From: Lumnitzera littorea
Lineage: Eukaryota; Streptophyta; Magnoliopsida; Myrtales; Combretaceae
Assembly: GCA_024138015.1 (NCBI GenBank)
Contig: JAMXBB010000009.1
Location: 37,035,787 to 37,099,786, forward strand
Length of the DNA: 64,000 bases
Reading direction: 5' to 3'
Shown: one piece after another, positions 11,227 through 22,025 of the stretch
How positions within the stretch are numbered: position 1 is the stretch's first letter
Layout: each line of letters begins with the position of its first letter
Notes under the pieces: generated by a model
Seen by the model: only the letters and a program-made list of their open reading frames with translations
Database searches by the model: none
What the model was told of the DNA's origin: nothing
Translations under genes and position numbers: made by a program

Positions 11227-13611
11227 TGAGCCTGATTTCTTTTATTTAAAATTAATTTCTCATTTCATGATTAACAATAAACCTAACCCATTAAATATTA
11301 ATCTTCAACTAAAGAAATTGAGAAATTCCAATTTTTTATTGAAAATAATTTTTGAAGTCGCCACTCGACCGAAGTCGGGAAAAAAAAAACCATAAGCAAT
11401 TGAGTGGATTGATTACGATTTGACTACCGGTCTTTGATTTCAATTTGAATGAAGAACTAGAGGGTTCCGAGTTCTAGGGCTAACCTATTAAACTATAATA
11501 GGTACCACTATTTATTTACCGAAATTAGGATTATTCTTTTAGCTATAATAATTAAAAAATAAATAAATAAATAAATAATTAAAAGAAAAAACCTAAGTTT
11601 CTACATATTTTATCGTCGCCTCAAAGGTACCTACGTACCTGTTAGCCAGGATTAGACGATCGTATTTCTTTCAAAAAAAAAATCTTTAATATGTTGATTT
11701 ATTTTAATTTTTTAAAAACCAACTGGATTTACGTTTTAATTTATTCAATTTATTTAAAAAAATCTAAAGGGTCCTAACTCTTGAGTGTTATTGTTTTATA
11801 AAAAAAAATGTTTTAACAATCCTATTTTTTTTAAATGGGGTTTTTATGTTATTAATTTTTATTTTACAAATGATTTTCTATGTGAGAAATGTTAATAAAA
11901 AAAAATTAATCCTAAAAGAAATCCTAAGCTCCATACTGTATTTCAACTATCTATCAAAATAAATAAAATATGACATACTCAATATACATATAGATACACT
12001 AATACTAAAGGACTCCATTAGGCTAATATATACATAACTACTTATATATTATGTTATTAACACCAGCAAATAAGGATCTAATAAAATAATAATAATAAAT
12101 AAATAAATATAATAAAAAAAATTGAAAGAACCGAACAAGGCCAAACTTAGTTGTTGTTCAGTGAATCAGTGATGATGGATAGTAATTCGTGGTGACGTTG
12201 TGGCATTGGATGGATGACGGAGCAATATGTCAACTACGGCGTGCGGCTGATTGGAAGTGTGTGTGTGTGTTGGCATGGACTGCTGCTGTACATGTTTAGT
12301 GTAGTGAAGTGGATGTGGAGTGCTACTATGCATGTTTAACGTAGTGAAGTAGACGATGGGTTGGTGGCTTCTGCAGTGATGAAGAGTACTGCTGCGAATG
12401 GTGTTATTGTGGATACTGCTAATGTGCGGGACGTATGAGCAGTGTGTTCGATGAATGACATGGACATATGCTGTTCAGTCGGTGAAGCTTGGGTCAGGCG
12501 TGCATTGATCGTGTGTGCAATAACAAGTTAGACTTTGTCAGTAAAGCCCGGATGTGAGGCCACTGTTGCTACTTGGTGAGGCTGAACAAGGGCTATCCAT
12601 AGAGTTTGATGTTGAACTTGATCGTATCTGCATGCACTGCTGGACAAAGAGGATGGGCGCTGGTCGTAGGTTACGCGAGTGAGGAAGAAGAGCTGTGTTT
12701 GGCTTGCTAATTGTGGTAGTAGTGTAGGATTGCATAGTGGACTGTATTATTGCTGCTGTCACGGTCGCAAAAGAGTTCAAGAGGAAAGGGGCTTAGATTT
12801 GTGAATTCGTGCAATCGGTGTATCAGTGGGTTCGTCGCAGTTTGTGAGTTTGCAGGCGTGAGGATGAGGATAGGGAATTAGAGCATATGCTAATCCAACG
12901 TGCGCTGGAGGGGGGTCCTTATTGCAGTAGCGGAAGACGTTGCATGCAGTGCAGCGTGGACTATTCGGATGAGGAAGCTGTGCGCTAATGAAAGGTGCAG
13001 TATTTTTCCGTAAACAGAGTAAAAAAAATTGGATTTTTTCCTATTTGATGAGTGTGTTTATTTATGAAACCTAAACCAAATCATATCTATTATATCTATT
13101 GTATCTGATTTGATAATAATTAAACTAGATCTAAATTAATTCAAATCCGATTTAATAAAATCAAATTAGATTCAAATGTTTTTAATTAGATATAAATCCT
13201 GTTTATTTCTCTCGCTCTTGTAAAATATAGAAAAATAAAAGACATAGGTGCCTAGTGAGATTTGAATCTAAGACCTCAAATTAAATCCAATTCAATATTT
13301 CAATAATTATCCGTTAGGCCATTGGCCTGCGCTTTGATATTCAGTACAATTAAATTGTACTTAAACTACATGATTCCCGAAAATAATTATTTGTACTAAA
13401 CTAAAACTAAAACTATTTGTTCCTAATCTACAAAAAAAATTTATAATTTTTCCTTTTATTATTTTTTTGGTATTTTCATCATTTTTTAATTTTTTATTAT
13501 TTTTATCTTTTATTTTATTTTTTTGAATTAAGACCCTTTTTGTAAAATAAAATAAAATAAAATAATAATAAAAAATTAGGATTACAAAGGGGCAAAAATT
13601 AGTTGTCTACA
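11227..13611 (-). mobile_element. Tat/Ogre-type 3' LTR (about 2.4 kb)
   Basis: On the minus strand it starts TGTAGACA at 13611, directly after a purine-rich tract. The other end (11227-11640) matches 57560-58000 of the LARD-like element in inverted orientation: the GACTTC/GAAGTC GCCA word, AATTGATTACG, TAATCCTAATTTCGGTAAATAAATA and ATCGTC..GGTACGTA. A TATA-like CATAAATAAAC lies near 13060 (minus). The GC-richer 12130-13020 segment sits just downstream of that TATA, in the presumed R/U5 part. The 80-residue minus ORF at 12538-12780 (Ser/Thr-rich, no domain) is in this segment and is not called as a gene. The extreme 3' end of the LTR is cut at 11227. Confidence 0.62.
12130..13020. other. GC-richer segment inside the Tat/Ogre LTR
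   Basis: About 900 bp with clearly higher G+C than its flanks, many TG/GTG words and a short (GT)n run near 12260. It has no obvious counterpart in the other LTR copy at 56055-58033. It could be LTR leader sequence specific to this family or an old capture. Nothing in it is recognisable as protein. Confidence 0.45.
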
Positions 13612-13627
13612 GCTGCCCCTTTTTGTG
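13612..13627 (-). promoter_or_regulatory. Polypurine tract of the Tat/Ogre element
   Basis: Minus strand reads CACAAAAAGGGGCAGC immediately before the TGTAGACA LTR start, in the normal position of the plus-strand-DNA primer. The LARD-like element has the related TTTGTGGCAGC before its 3' LTR at 63030. Confidence 0.7.
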
Positions 13628-13749
13628 ATAAAGTTTGAGCAAAACTTTGCCACAAAGACAAAAGAGATACCATTTTTGCCTCGGGCCAACTCCATCCTAT
13701 TGAACATTAAGATAATTGACGAAGGTTAGTTTAAAACGAAGAATAGCGA

Positions 13750-14330
13750 GGGATAGCACCTTTGTGGGTTGGCAAAAATCCCTAAAAAGAATAATGAGAA
13801 CTTGATCGTACCCTAATGAGCTGACTAACCAAGGCGGTCAAAGCGCCCTTTGAGTTGACTAAGACCTAAAAATGAAGGAAAACTTGGTCGTGCTCTAATG
13901 AGCTGACTAACCAAGGCGCTCAAAGCGCCCTTTGAGCTGGCTAAGACCTAAAAATAAGGAAAACTTGGTCGTGCCCTAATAAGCAGACTAACCAAAGCAG
14001 TCAAAGCGCCCTTTGAGCTAGCTAAGACCTAAAGAATGAAGGAAAATGTGATTGTGCTATAATGAGCTGACTAACCAAGGCGGTTAAAGCGCCCTTTGAG
14101 CTGGCTAAGACTTGAAGAATGAAGGAAAACTTAGTTGTGCCCTAATGAGATGACTAACCAAAGCGGTTAAAGCGCCCTTTGAGCTGACTAAGACCTGAAC
14201 AATGAAGGAAAACTTGGTCGTACCCTAATGAGCTGACTAACTAAGGTAGTCAAAGCGCCCCTTGAGCTGGCTAAGACCTGAAAAATGAAGGAAAACTTGA
14301 ATTGGGATAGCACTCCGTGAGCTTACTAAA
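13750..14330 (-). repeat. 81-bp minisatellite array, about 6 copies
   Basis: Tandem copies begin near 13805, 13886, 13967, 14050, 14132 and 14216, each containing CTAATGAGCTGACTAACCAAGG, TCAAAGCGCCCTTTGAGCTGG and CTAAGACCT. The period is about 81-83 bp. The same unit occurs inverted at 61700-62760. Its position between integrase and polypurine tract is the 3' untranslated region of the Tat/Ogre element. A TCAAAG...CTTTGA stem with a 4-base loop lies in every unit. Confidence 0.92.
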
Positions 14331-15165
14331 TCCCTTGAAGAAATTTTGAGTCGGGTAACGTTCTGTGAGTTAGACGACTAGGAGTCTAAGGAACTCTGGA
14401 TGGGGACCATTCTTTGTGAGATGGCTAACTTGCTAAGAAATTATTTTTGGAAAACAAGGTGTCATCCTTAGGGGAAAACCAATTGCTAATGCAATGTTTT
14501 ATCAGGCTTAGAAACACTTACCTGGTTTTAATGATAGCTCCCAAGTAGTCCAATGTCTTATTGAGCAATCCGATTATAACCAACGATTCTGACCCTTACC
14601 ATTGTCTTTTCTTATTCTTGCTCTTCTTCTTATTTCTTCTTCTGTCTCTTTCTAAACCCCCCTTTTTTTTCCTTCTCTTCTCTTTTTTTTTTTTTACTTT
14701 TGTGGAAGCAACTTAAAATTGAAATGAACATAAAACATATTCATTTCTCAAACAAAGAGGTCCTATGTTGAATTTCCGGTCCAAACATCTGCTTTTCGTG
14801 TAAACATCTGTTCTCAAATGAGTTTCTATTTATACGCCATACATTACTCTTTTTGAACATGGCTCTGTCTTGAAAAATAGGAAACAAGTCTTCCTTTCTT
14901 GGGGGGTTAACCACAATAAAGTATTAAAAGAATTTTTATCAATAGTCATCGCTTCAAGTTAAGTATTTATTTCTCTTGTGTTTCTTGTGTGTAAGGTTTA
15001 TTTGGGTAGAGGATAGAGTGAGAAGAGGGCTCTTTTAGTAGGACAAGAAAAGGGCTAGGGATATTATCTAATGCTAACGACTACTAGGAACACCAACTTT
15101 GCATGTAGAAAATGAAAATGAAACTACAATAATAGTAAGATTGTTTGCAAAAATTTCATTGATGT
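14331..15165 (-). other. 3' untranslated region of the Tat/Ogre element
   Basis: Between the minisatellite and the integrase stop. 14290-14440 holds a more degenerate repeat (GGGATAGCACTC..GTGAGCT..CTAAATCCC type), and 14620-14700 is a pyrimidine-rich tract. No coding sequence seen. Confidence 0.6.
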
Positions 15166-16000
15166 TCAAGGATCGTACATCTTCAATGTGTTAGCGTTTA
15201 CTGGGTCCTTCAAGTCCAGACCATCCATTTGAGACAAGATAACAGCTCCCCTTAGGAATACTTTCTTCACAATGTAAGGCCCTTTATAGTTTGGGGCAAA
15301 CTTCCCTCTCGAATCAGCTGTGTTAGGCAACGTCTTCCTCAACACCATATCTCCTTGCTCAAAACTTCAGGGTCATACTTTTTTGTTGAAAGCCTTAGCC
15401 ATTCGTTGCTGATAGCAAATGTTGTGGCACAAAGCTGCCAGCCTCTTTTCATCAATTAGGTTCAACTGCTCAACACACTTCTTTACCCAATCAGCCTCAA
15501 CTAACTAAGTTTCCAATAATATTTTGAGAGACGGGATCTCGACCTCCACTGGTAGTATAGCCTCCATTCCGTATACCAACGAGTAGGGGGTTGCCCCTGT
15601 TGATGTTCTGATAGAAGTTTGATAGGCCATGAGTGTAAATGGTAACATCTTATGCCAATCTTGATACGTAATGGCCATCTTCTCTATAATTCTTTTAATG
15701 TTCTTATTGGCCGCTTCTATGGCTCCATCCATTTAGGGCCAATAAGGGGTAGAATTTCTATGAATGATCCTGAAGTGTCGGCATAACTCGGACATCAATT
15801 TATTATTCAGGTTTGTACCGTTGTTAGTAATAATTGTCTCTGGCATACCATACCGAGCTAGTATGTCTCTCTTGATGAACTTGACCACTACTCCCTTCGT
15901 CACACTAAAGTAGGATGAGGCTTCAATACACTTACTCGTCCACAAAGTAAGAATATGGTGGTTATGCACTAAGTTTCCAATTAAGCTCTTTGTCTTACTC
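15166..16000 (-). pseudogene. Tat/Ogre-type integrase relic
   Basis: Minus-strand integrase core and C-terminus. From about 15960: an EASSYFSV segment, FIKRDILARYGMPETIITNNG (second catalytic Asp replaced by Asn), STPYWP, a stop, then DGAIEAANKNIKRIIEKM containing the catalytic Glu. Then WHKMLPFTLMAYQTSIRTST, GATPYSLVYGMEAILPVEVE, and a C-terminal piece ending near 15166 (APNYKGPYIVKKVF). The EAANKNIK and GMEAILPVE wording is diagnostic of the Tat/Ogre lineage. The N-terminal finger and all upstream domains (gag, protease, RT) are missing because foreign sequence begins at about 16000. It belongs with the LTR at 11227-13611. Confidence 0.85.
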
Positions 16001-16250
16001 TCTTCTTCTTGCACCCTTTTTGGAAACTTGAGTTGTAGTCCTTTCAAGTGGGGTTTAAGGAGCGTTCTAAGGATCCTAAAAGGAGCTTTGAAAGTTGGCA
16101 AATGTAAGACACAAAGTGAAGTTGAAATGCCGTAAGTGTGGAAGCTTGGAAAGTGGTAGCAAGTGTAAGATTTAGTGAGGTTTTGTGTTTCCTCTTTTGA
16201 GTTGTTTTCAGAGTGAGAGAAACCATAAGTTTAGTACTCTACTTAAGTAA
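16001..16250. other. Unclassified junction segment
   Basis: Sequence between the truncated integrase and the truncated Athila 5' LTR. It ends with ATAAGTTTAGTACTCTACTT at 16226-16248, a duplicate of the same words inside the LTR at 16312-16336. It may be the continuation of the Tekay-like LTR at 27034-27690 on the other side of the Athila insertion, but I cannot show that. Confidence 0.4.
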
Positions 16251-16439
16251 AGTATACAAAAAAAAAAAAAAAAACCATTCTTGATTTACCTAAATATTAA
16301 CTAAAGCTAGCATAAGTTTAGTACTCTACTTAAGTCATCGTGGGATCGACACTTGTTTTCAACATTATACTACTTAATACGATCCAGTATACTTGCTAGT
16401 ATTGTGCTCATTTTTTCTAAACACCTTTTCAGCGTATCA
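16251..16439 (+). mobile_element. Athila 5' LTR, only the last 189 bp
   Basis: Matches the end of the 3' LTR (about 26845-27033) at roughly 95% by eye, from AGTATACAAAA to the terminal AGCGTATCA. The first about 1.3 kb of the LTR is missing, so this copy lost its 5' promoter. Confidence 0.88.
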
Positions 16440-16445
16440 AGTTTT

Positions 16446-16463
16446 TGGCGCCGTTGCCAGGGA
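16446..16463 (+). promoter_or_regulatory. Athila primer-binding site
   Basis: TGGCGCCGTTGCCAGGGA, six bases after the LTR end. This is the classic Athila-type site for priming minus-strand DNA synthesis from a host tRNA 3' end. Confidence 0.88.
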
Positions 16464-16551
16464 ATTAATTAGATATTAGACTTTTTAGCTTTGTTGGTAA
16501 TTTAGGTGCATTTTACTTTTGGATTTGTTTTTGTCTCTTACAAGTTTTACA

Positions 16552-18062
16552 TGCGAAGGAGTAGAAGTGCTGATCTTTTACCAATTGATCCAGAGATAGA
16601 ACACACTTTATTTTAGTTAAGAAGGGATAACAAGCAAAGGGAGGAATTACAAGAGAACATCATGGCAAATGAGGATAATCGCTAGCTCCAGAATGCTCCG
16701 CGAGCTCTTCGTGACTTTTCAGTCCCAACTGTTCAGGGACCTGCTATCAGAAGGCCAACCATCCAGGCTAACACTTTCAAACTCAAGCCGGCACTCATCC
16801 AAATGGTGTAATCAAATGAATTTGGAGGATTTCCAAATGAGAGTCCAAATGAGAGTCCAAATGAACACATAGCGGGATTCCTCCAATATTGTAATCTGAT
16901 CAAGATGAATGGTGTACCGGATGATGCAATTAGATTGCAGTTTTTCCTTTTTCATTAAAGGATAAAGCAAGAGCATGGTTTAACTCTCTACCTCAGGATT
17001 CTGTAACTATATGGGCTAAGCTTCAATCAACATTTCTGAGGAGATTAGTTAAGGAGTGATATCACCAACTTCTCTAAGTTTCCTAGTGAATCACTATATA
17101 ATGCATGGGAGAGATTTAAGGAAACAATCAAGAGGTACCCATACCATGGACTTCCTGATAATCTCTTGATAGAGGTATTTTACCTTAGTTTAGATGAAAC
17201 CATGAGGTCTTTAGTTGATGCTGCAGCAGGAGGTGCCTTGATGGGAAAAAGTTATGAGGAAGCAAGTGCTTTAATTGAGGAAATGGCCTCTAGTGCACAC
17301 AACTGGCAGCATGAAAGGGGCAAATCAAGAGTGGCTTCAATCAATGATATGGATGCTATTTCTGCCCAGTTAGCAGCACTCACCACTCAGGTAAGTCAAC
17401 TGACTTCTTCACACTCCTTTACTCCTTATTTGGTAGCCTTTTGTGAGTTATGTTCAGGACCACATTCTACCATGGAGTGTATGTCTAGGAATGCTGTATC
17501 TTCATCAAGTGGAGATCAAGTGAACTTTGTTAACAACTTCCAAATGAGCAATCAGGGGCCTTACTCCAATACTTACAATCCAAGATGGCGTAACCAACCG
17601 ATCTTTTCTTAGAGAAATGAGAATAATGCATTTAATCCTCCACCACCTGGATTCCAAAAGCAAAGTCCTACTCAGAATGCTCTGCCTCATCAGCAACATC
17701 AACAGCAGCAGTCTAAATTGGAGGAACTCATGCTTAATTACATGCAGAAGGCTGATACTCTCCTCCAAAATCAACAAGCTTCAATTTGGAACTTGGAAGG
17801 ACAGTTGAGTCAATTATCTCAACAGATAAGTACTAGACCATCAGGGTCTTTACCTAGCAACACAGAGGACAACCCCAAGGGAATTAATGCTATCATGTTG
17901 AGGAGTGGCAAAGAATTGGAAGAAACAGACAGCAAGGTTAACAAGAAAAGGGAGAACTTAGAGAAAGAAAGAAGGAAGACAAAGGAGGAGGAACCAAAAC
18001 TGAAATCATCAGAAGTGAATCCATATGTTCCTCCTGTTCCTTTTCCAGGAAGACTAAAGTAG
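16552..18062 (+). pseudogene. Athila Gag
   Basis: Structural polyprotein that packages the element RNA. It begins MRRSRSADLLPIDPEIE at 16552. The N-terminal part includes IRRPTIQANTFKLKP and GVPDDAIRLQF. After frame changes between about 16950 and 17160, the frame of 17166 continues with DAAAGGALMGKSYEEA and a knuckle CELCSGPHSTMEC (about 17449-17487). A Gln-rich stretch follows (QHQQQQ near 17700), then a Lys/Glu-rich coiled-coil-like tail ending at 18062. Stops at 17610 and 18060 both look like CAG-to-TAG changes. The frame runs on into protease. The match to Athila Gag is clear; the protein is not functional as it stands. Confidence 0.88.
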
Positions 18063-18822
18063 CAACAGTTAGACACGCAGTTTGCCAAATTTTTGGATGT
18101 CTTCAAGAAACTGCAAATCAACATTCCATTTGCAGAAGCTCTCCAGCAAATGCCCTCATATACGAGATTCATGAAGGATCTGCTCACCAAGAAAAGGAAG
18201 ATCGATGGAAATGAGCAGGTGATGCTTACAAGAGAGTGTTCAATGATCCTGCAAAAAGATCTTTCCCATTTGCCAACAAAGCAACGAGATCAAGGGAGTT
18301 TTACTGTTCTTTGCACAATTGGAAATTGTTATTTTGATAAAGTACTTATTGATTCAGGTGCCAGTATAAATTTGATGCCCTTATCTATTTTCAGGAAATT
18401 GGGACTTGGAGAATGCAAGAAGACTCATGTCACCTTACAACTGGCTGACAGGAGCATTAAATACCCTAGAGGTATTGTGGGGAATGTCTTGGTGAAAGTA
18501 GATAAATTCTACTTTCTAATAGATTTCATTGTGTTGGAGATAGAAGAGAATAGAGAGGTACCAATGATCTTGGGCAAACCATTCCTTGCAACAGGTAAAG
18601 CACTAATAGATGTGGAATAAGGTAAGCTCACTTTAAGAGTCATGGATGATCAGATAACATTTAATGTATATGATGCCATGAAGAAGTTTGAGGAGTGTAA
18701 GTCATGTTATACCATTGATACAATTGACGAAATTATTTATGAGGATATGGAAGAGAATGCAGGTATATATACCATGGAGTTTGTTTTGAGAGATTTAGAT
18801 GATTAGAGTGACAATGATGAAC
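18063..18822 (+). pseudogene. Athila aspartic protease
   Basis: Retropepsin that would cleave Gag-Pol. The active site LIDSGASINLMPLSIF lies at about 18346-18395, with the flap and C-terminal MILGKPFLATGKALIDVE ending at 18620. The frame is the same as gag. A stop at 18618-18620 reads TAA where Athila relatives carry a Gln codon, followed by GKLTLRV. The linker to RT is acidic. Confidence 0.85.
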
Positions 18823-18824
18823 CT

Positions 18825-19957
18825 ATGGAAGAAGTTGTGGAACAAGTGCTAAAAATCAAGACTAGACACTATGAGGAGTTAGGAACAAGTGCATCAAAAC
18901 CAGTGTCATCTTTGATACAACCCCTGATGCTTGAGCTTAAACCTTTACCTTGTCATTTGAAATATGCTTATTTGGGAACAAATGATACGTTGCCAATAAT
19001 CATTTCTTCTTTTTTAACAGATGATCAAGAAAAACAACTCTTAGAGGTCTTGAGAGAGCACAAGGAGGCGATAGGATGGACAATTGCTGATATTAAGGGA
19101 ATAAGCCCTTCGATGTGTACCCATTGAATCTATCTTGAAGCTGAGTGCAAACCTACAATTCAACCATAGAGACGACTTAACCCAACTCTCAAAGAGGTAG
19201 TGAAGAAGGAAGTGCTCAAACTACTAGATACAGGTATTATCTTTCCTATCTCTGATAGCAAGTGGGTTAGTCCTATTCAAGTAGTGCCAAAAAAAGGTGG
19301 TATGACTGTAGTGACAAATGAATCTAATGAGTTGATCCCTACTAGAACAGTGACAGGGTGGAGAGTCTGTATTGACTATAGGAAAGTAAATGATGCCATT
19401 CGGAAAGACCATTTCCCTCTTCCTTTTTTAGATCAAATGTTAGAAAAACTTGCAGGGCATGATTACTATTGTTTTTTAGATGGTTATTCTGGTTATAATC
19501 AAATCCATATAGCACCCGAGGACTAGGAAAAAACCACATTTACTTGTCCTTATGGCATGTTTGCCTTTAGGAGAATGCCCTTTGATCTCTGTAATGCACT
19601 TGCCACTTTTCAAAGGTGTATGATGTCTATTTTTTCTAACATGCTAGAAAAATTCATCGAAATATTTATGGATGATTTTTCAGTTTTTGGTAAATCATTT
19701 GAAAATGCCATTTTATGGTAAAGGAAGGGATAGTCTTAGGTCATAAAGTATCTAAAAAAGGGATTGAAGTTGACAGGGCAAAAGTGGAGGTAATTGAGAA
19801 GTTGCCACCACCCACCTCAATGAAAGGAGTTAGAAGCTTCCTTGGTCATGCTGGATTCTACAGGAGATTTATCAAGGACTTCTCTAAAATCTCTAAACCT
19901 CTGTGTAATTTATTGGAAAAAGATACTGCTTTTGAATTCAATGATGATTGGTTATAG
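18825..19957 (+). pseudogene. Athila reverse transcriptase with internal deletion
   Basis: RT of the pol polyprotein. The N-terminal part contains LKYAYLGTNDTLPIII and ADIKGISPSMCTH. The palm shows SDSKWVSPIQVVPKKGG, GWRVCIDYRKVN, FLDGYSGYNQI, a stop in PED.EKTTF, CPYGMFAFRRMPF and the catalytic box FMDDFSVFG near 19666-19692. Just after the box (about 19694-19712) the sequence jumps from KSFEN to CHF, losing roughly 75 nt compared with other family members and shifting the frame. The new frame resumes with EGIVLGHKVSKKGIEVDRAK and FLGHAGFYRRFI. Stops at 19123, 19169 and 19525 fit CGA or CAG to stop transitions. Confidence 0.88.
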
Positions 19958-20530
19958 GCATTTAACTTGTTGAAGGAGAAGCTCACTACAGCACCAGTGA
20001 TTGTGGCTCCTGATTGGGAGCTTCCATTTGAATTAATGTGTGATGCTAGCGACTTTGCTATAGGTGCAGTTCTAGGCCAGAGGAGAGGTAAGTTTTTTCA
20101 TGTTATATACTATGCTAGTAGAACTTTAAATGAAGCTCAACGGAATTATGTAACTACCAAAAAAGAACTTTTAGCAATTGTTTTTGCATGTGACAAATTC
20201 TGTCCTTATTTGATAGGTTCTAAAATCATAGTATATACTGATCATGCTGCGCTTAAATATTTGTTTGCTAAGGCTAATGCCAAACCAAGACTAATCCGTT
20301 GGATTCTTCTACTACAAGAGTTTGATCTTGAAATTAAAGATAAAAAGGGAACTGAGAATATTATGGCTGATCATTTGTCTAGGATAGAATCTGCTTGTGT
20401 AAATTTCCCTATCAATGAAACGTTTCCTGATGAACAATTACATGTAGTAGGAATCCAAGGATTGCCTTGGTATGCCAATATTGTCAATTACTTGGTTAGT
20501 AAACTTTTGCCTTATGGTTTGTCATCTTAA
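19958..20530 (+). pseudogene. Athila RNase H
   Basis: Degrades the RNA strand during reverse transcription. An open frame from 19967 contains CDASDFAIGAVLGQRRG (first catalytic Asp), YYASRTLNEAQRNY, TKKELLAIVFACDKF (catalytic Glu), VYTDHAALKYL (third Asp) and ENIMADHLSRIE (fourth Asp). All four expected catalytic residues are visible, so this is the best preserved domain. One stop (TAG at 19955) separates it from RT. Confidence 0.9.
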
Positions 20531-21754
20531 CAGAAAAAGAAGTTTTTATATGATATAAAATACTATTTTTGGGACGAACCATACTTGTTTAAATGTTGTG
20601 CTGACCAAGTAATAAGACGTGGTGTGCTAGAAAATGAACAGTTTAGCATCATTGAGTATTGTCATTCGAAAGAAGTAGGAGGTCATTTTGGTGTAGAGAG
20701 AACGGCAATAAAAATTTTGTCTTGTAGATTTTTTTGGCCCAAATTGTTTCATGATTGTAGACATTTCGTTATGACTTGTGCTTAATGCTAAAGGACTGGC
20801 AACATTTCTAGGAGACATGAATTACCACAAAACAATATCCTTGTAATTGAACTTTTTGATGTGTGGGGAATTGACTTCATGAGTCCCTTCCCTTCTTCTT
20901 TTTCAAATAAATACATTCTTTTGGCAATAGATTATGTCTCAAAATGAGTAGAAGCAGTTGCTTTACAAAGTAATGATGCCAGAGTTGTCATTAGATTTTT
21001 GAAAAAGAACATATTTTCAAGATTTGGGGTACCTAGAGCTATCATTAGTGATAGGGGGTCGCACTTTTGCAATAGACAATTTGAAAAATTGTTAACAAAA
21101 TATGGAGTTTCCCATAGGACTGCCACCCCCTATCACACACAAACTTGTGGACAAGTAGAGGTTTCTAATAGGGAGATTAAGCAAATCTTAGAGAAAACAG
21201 TCAATGCATCTAGGAAGGATTGGTCTTTAAAACTAGATGATGCATTGTGGGCTTATAGGACTGCTTTGAAAACTCCTATTGGAATGTCCCCATATAAGAT
21301 TGTTTTTGGTAAGTCATGTCACCAACCTATAGAGCTTGAGCACAAGACATATTGGGCCATAAAATTTTTGAACTATGATTTGCAAGCTGCAAGTGAAAAG
21401 AGATTACTTCAATTGAATCAATTGGCTGAGTTCAGAGAAGAAGCGTATGAGAATGCAAGGATTTACAAAGAAAGAGCAAAGAGATGGCATGACAAAAACA
21501 TCTTACAAAGAGAATTTGTACCGGGCCAAAAGGTTTTACTATACAACTCTTGATTGAAGTTGTTTCTAGGGAAGTTACGTTCAAGATGGTCTGGACCCTT
21601 CGTTGTCACTAAGGTTTTTCCTTATGGTACTGTAGAAGTGAAGGCGGAGAACAATCATATTTTCAAGTTAAATGGACAACTTCTCAAGCATTACCAGGTA
21701 AGGGAAGACATTAATCAAGAGACCACAATTGTGGATCTTGAAAATCCTAAGTAA
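20531..21754 (+). pseudogene. Athila integrase
   Basis: DDE integrase. The zinc-binding domain is at 20660-20800: H(CHSKEVGGHFG) then CA.C in which both Gln codons around the second Cys are now TAA. The core has GIDFMSPFPSS (first Asp), a VDYVSK.VEA-like segment with Trp replaced by TGA, SDRGSHFCNRQFE (second Asp) and GQVEVSNREIKQILE (Glu). Downstream are KDWSLKLDDALWAYRTALKT and a C-terminal GPFVVTKVFPYG. A TGA at 21551-21553 replaces an expected Arg before LKLF. The open stretch 20999-21553 covers most of the core. The pol reading frame ends at 21754. Confidence 0.9.
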
Positions 21755-21856
21755 GTCAAAGGAAAGTCGGGCTATCGACTCTAAACTAAGCGCTCCATGG
21801 GAGGCAGCCCATGCTTTAGGGAAGAATAAATTATTATTATAATAATAATAAAAAAA

Positions 21857-22025
21857 ATCCACTATGGGATTTATGGGGTTACCCCACGGCCGTAGGATAG
21901 GCTGTGGCTACCCCAACAAAAATCCACAGTGGGAATTATGGGGTTACCCCATGGCCATGGGATAGGCCGTAGCTACCCCAACAAAAATCTATAGTGGGAT
22001 TTATGGGGTTACCCCACGACCGTAG
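21857..22025 (+). repeat. 65-bp tandem repeat, 2.6 copies
   Basis: Units start at 21857, 21922 and 21987, exactly 65 bp apart, each with GGGATTTATGGGGTTACCCC (or one mismatch) then a CCGTAGGATAGGC type segment and CTACCCCAACAAAAA. Each unit has a GGGGTTACCCC short palindrome. It lies in the spacer between pol and the env-like ORF. Confidence 0.95.

Noticed and set aside
12538..12780. 80-codon minus ORF in GC-rich sequence
   Set aside because: Ser/Thr-rich without domain and located in an LTR; composition explains the open frame.
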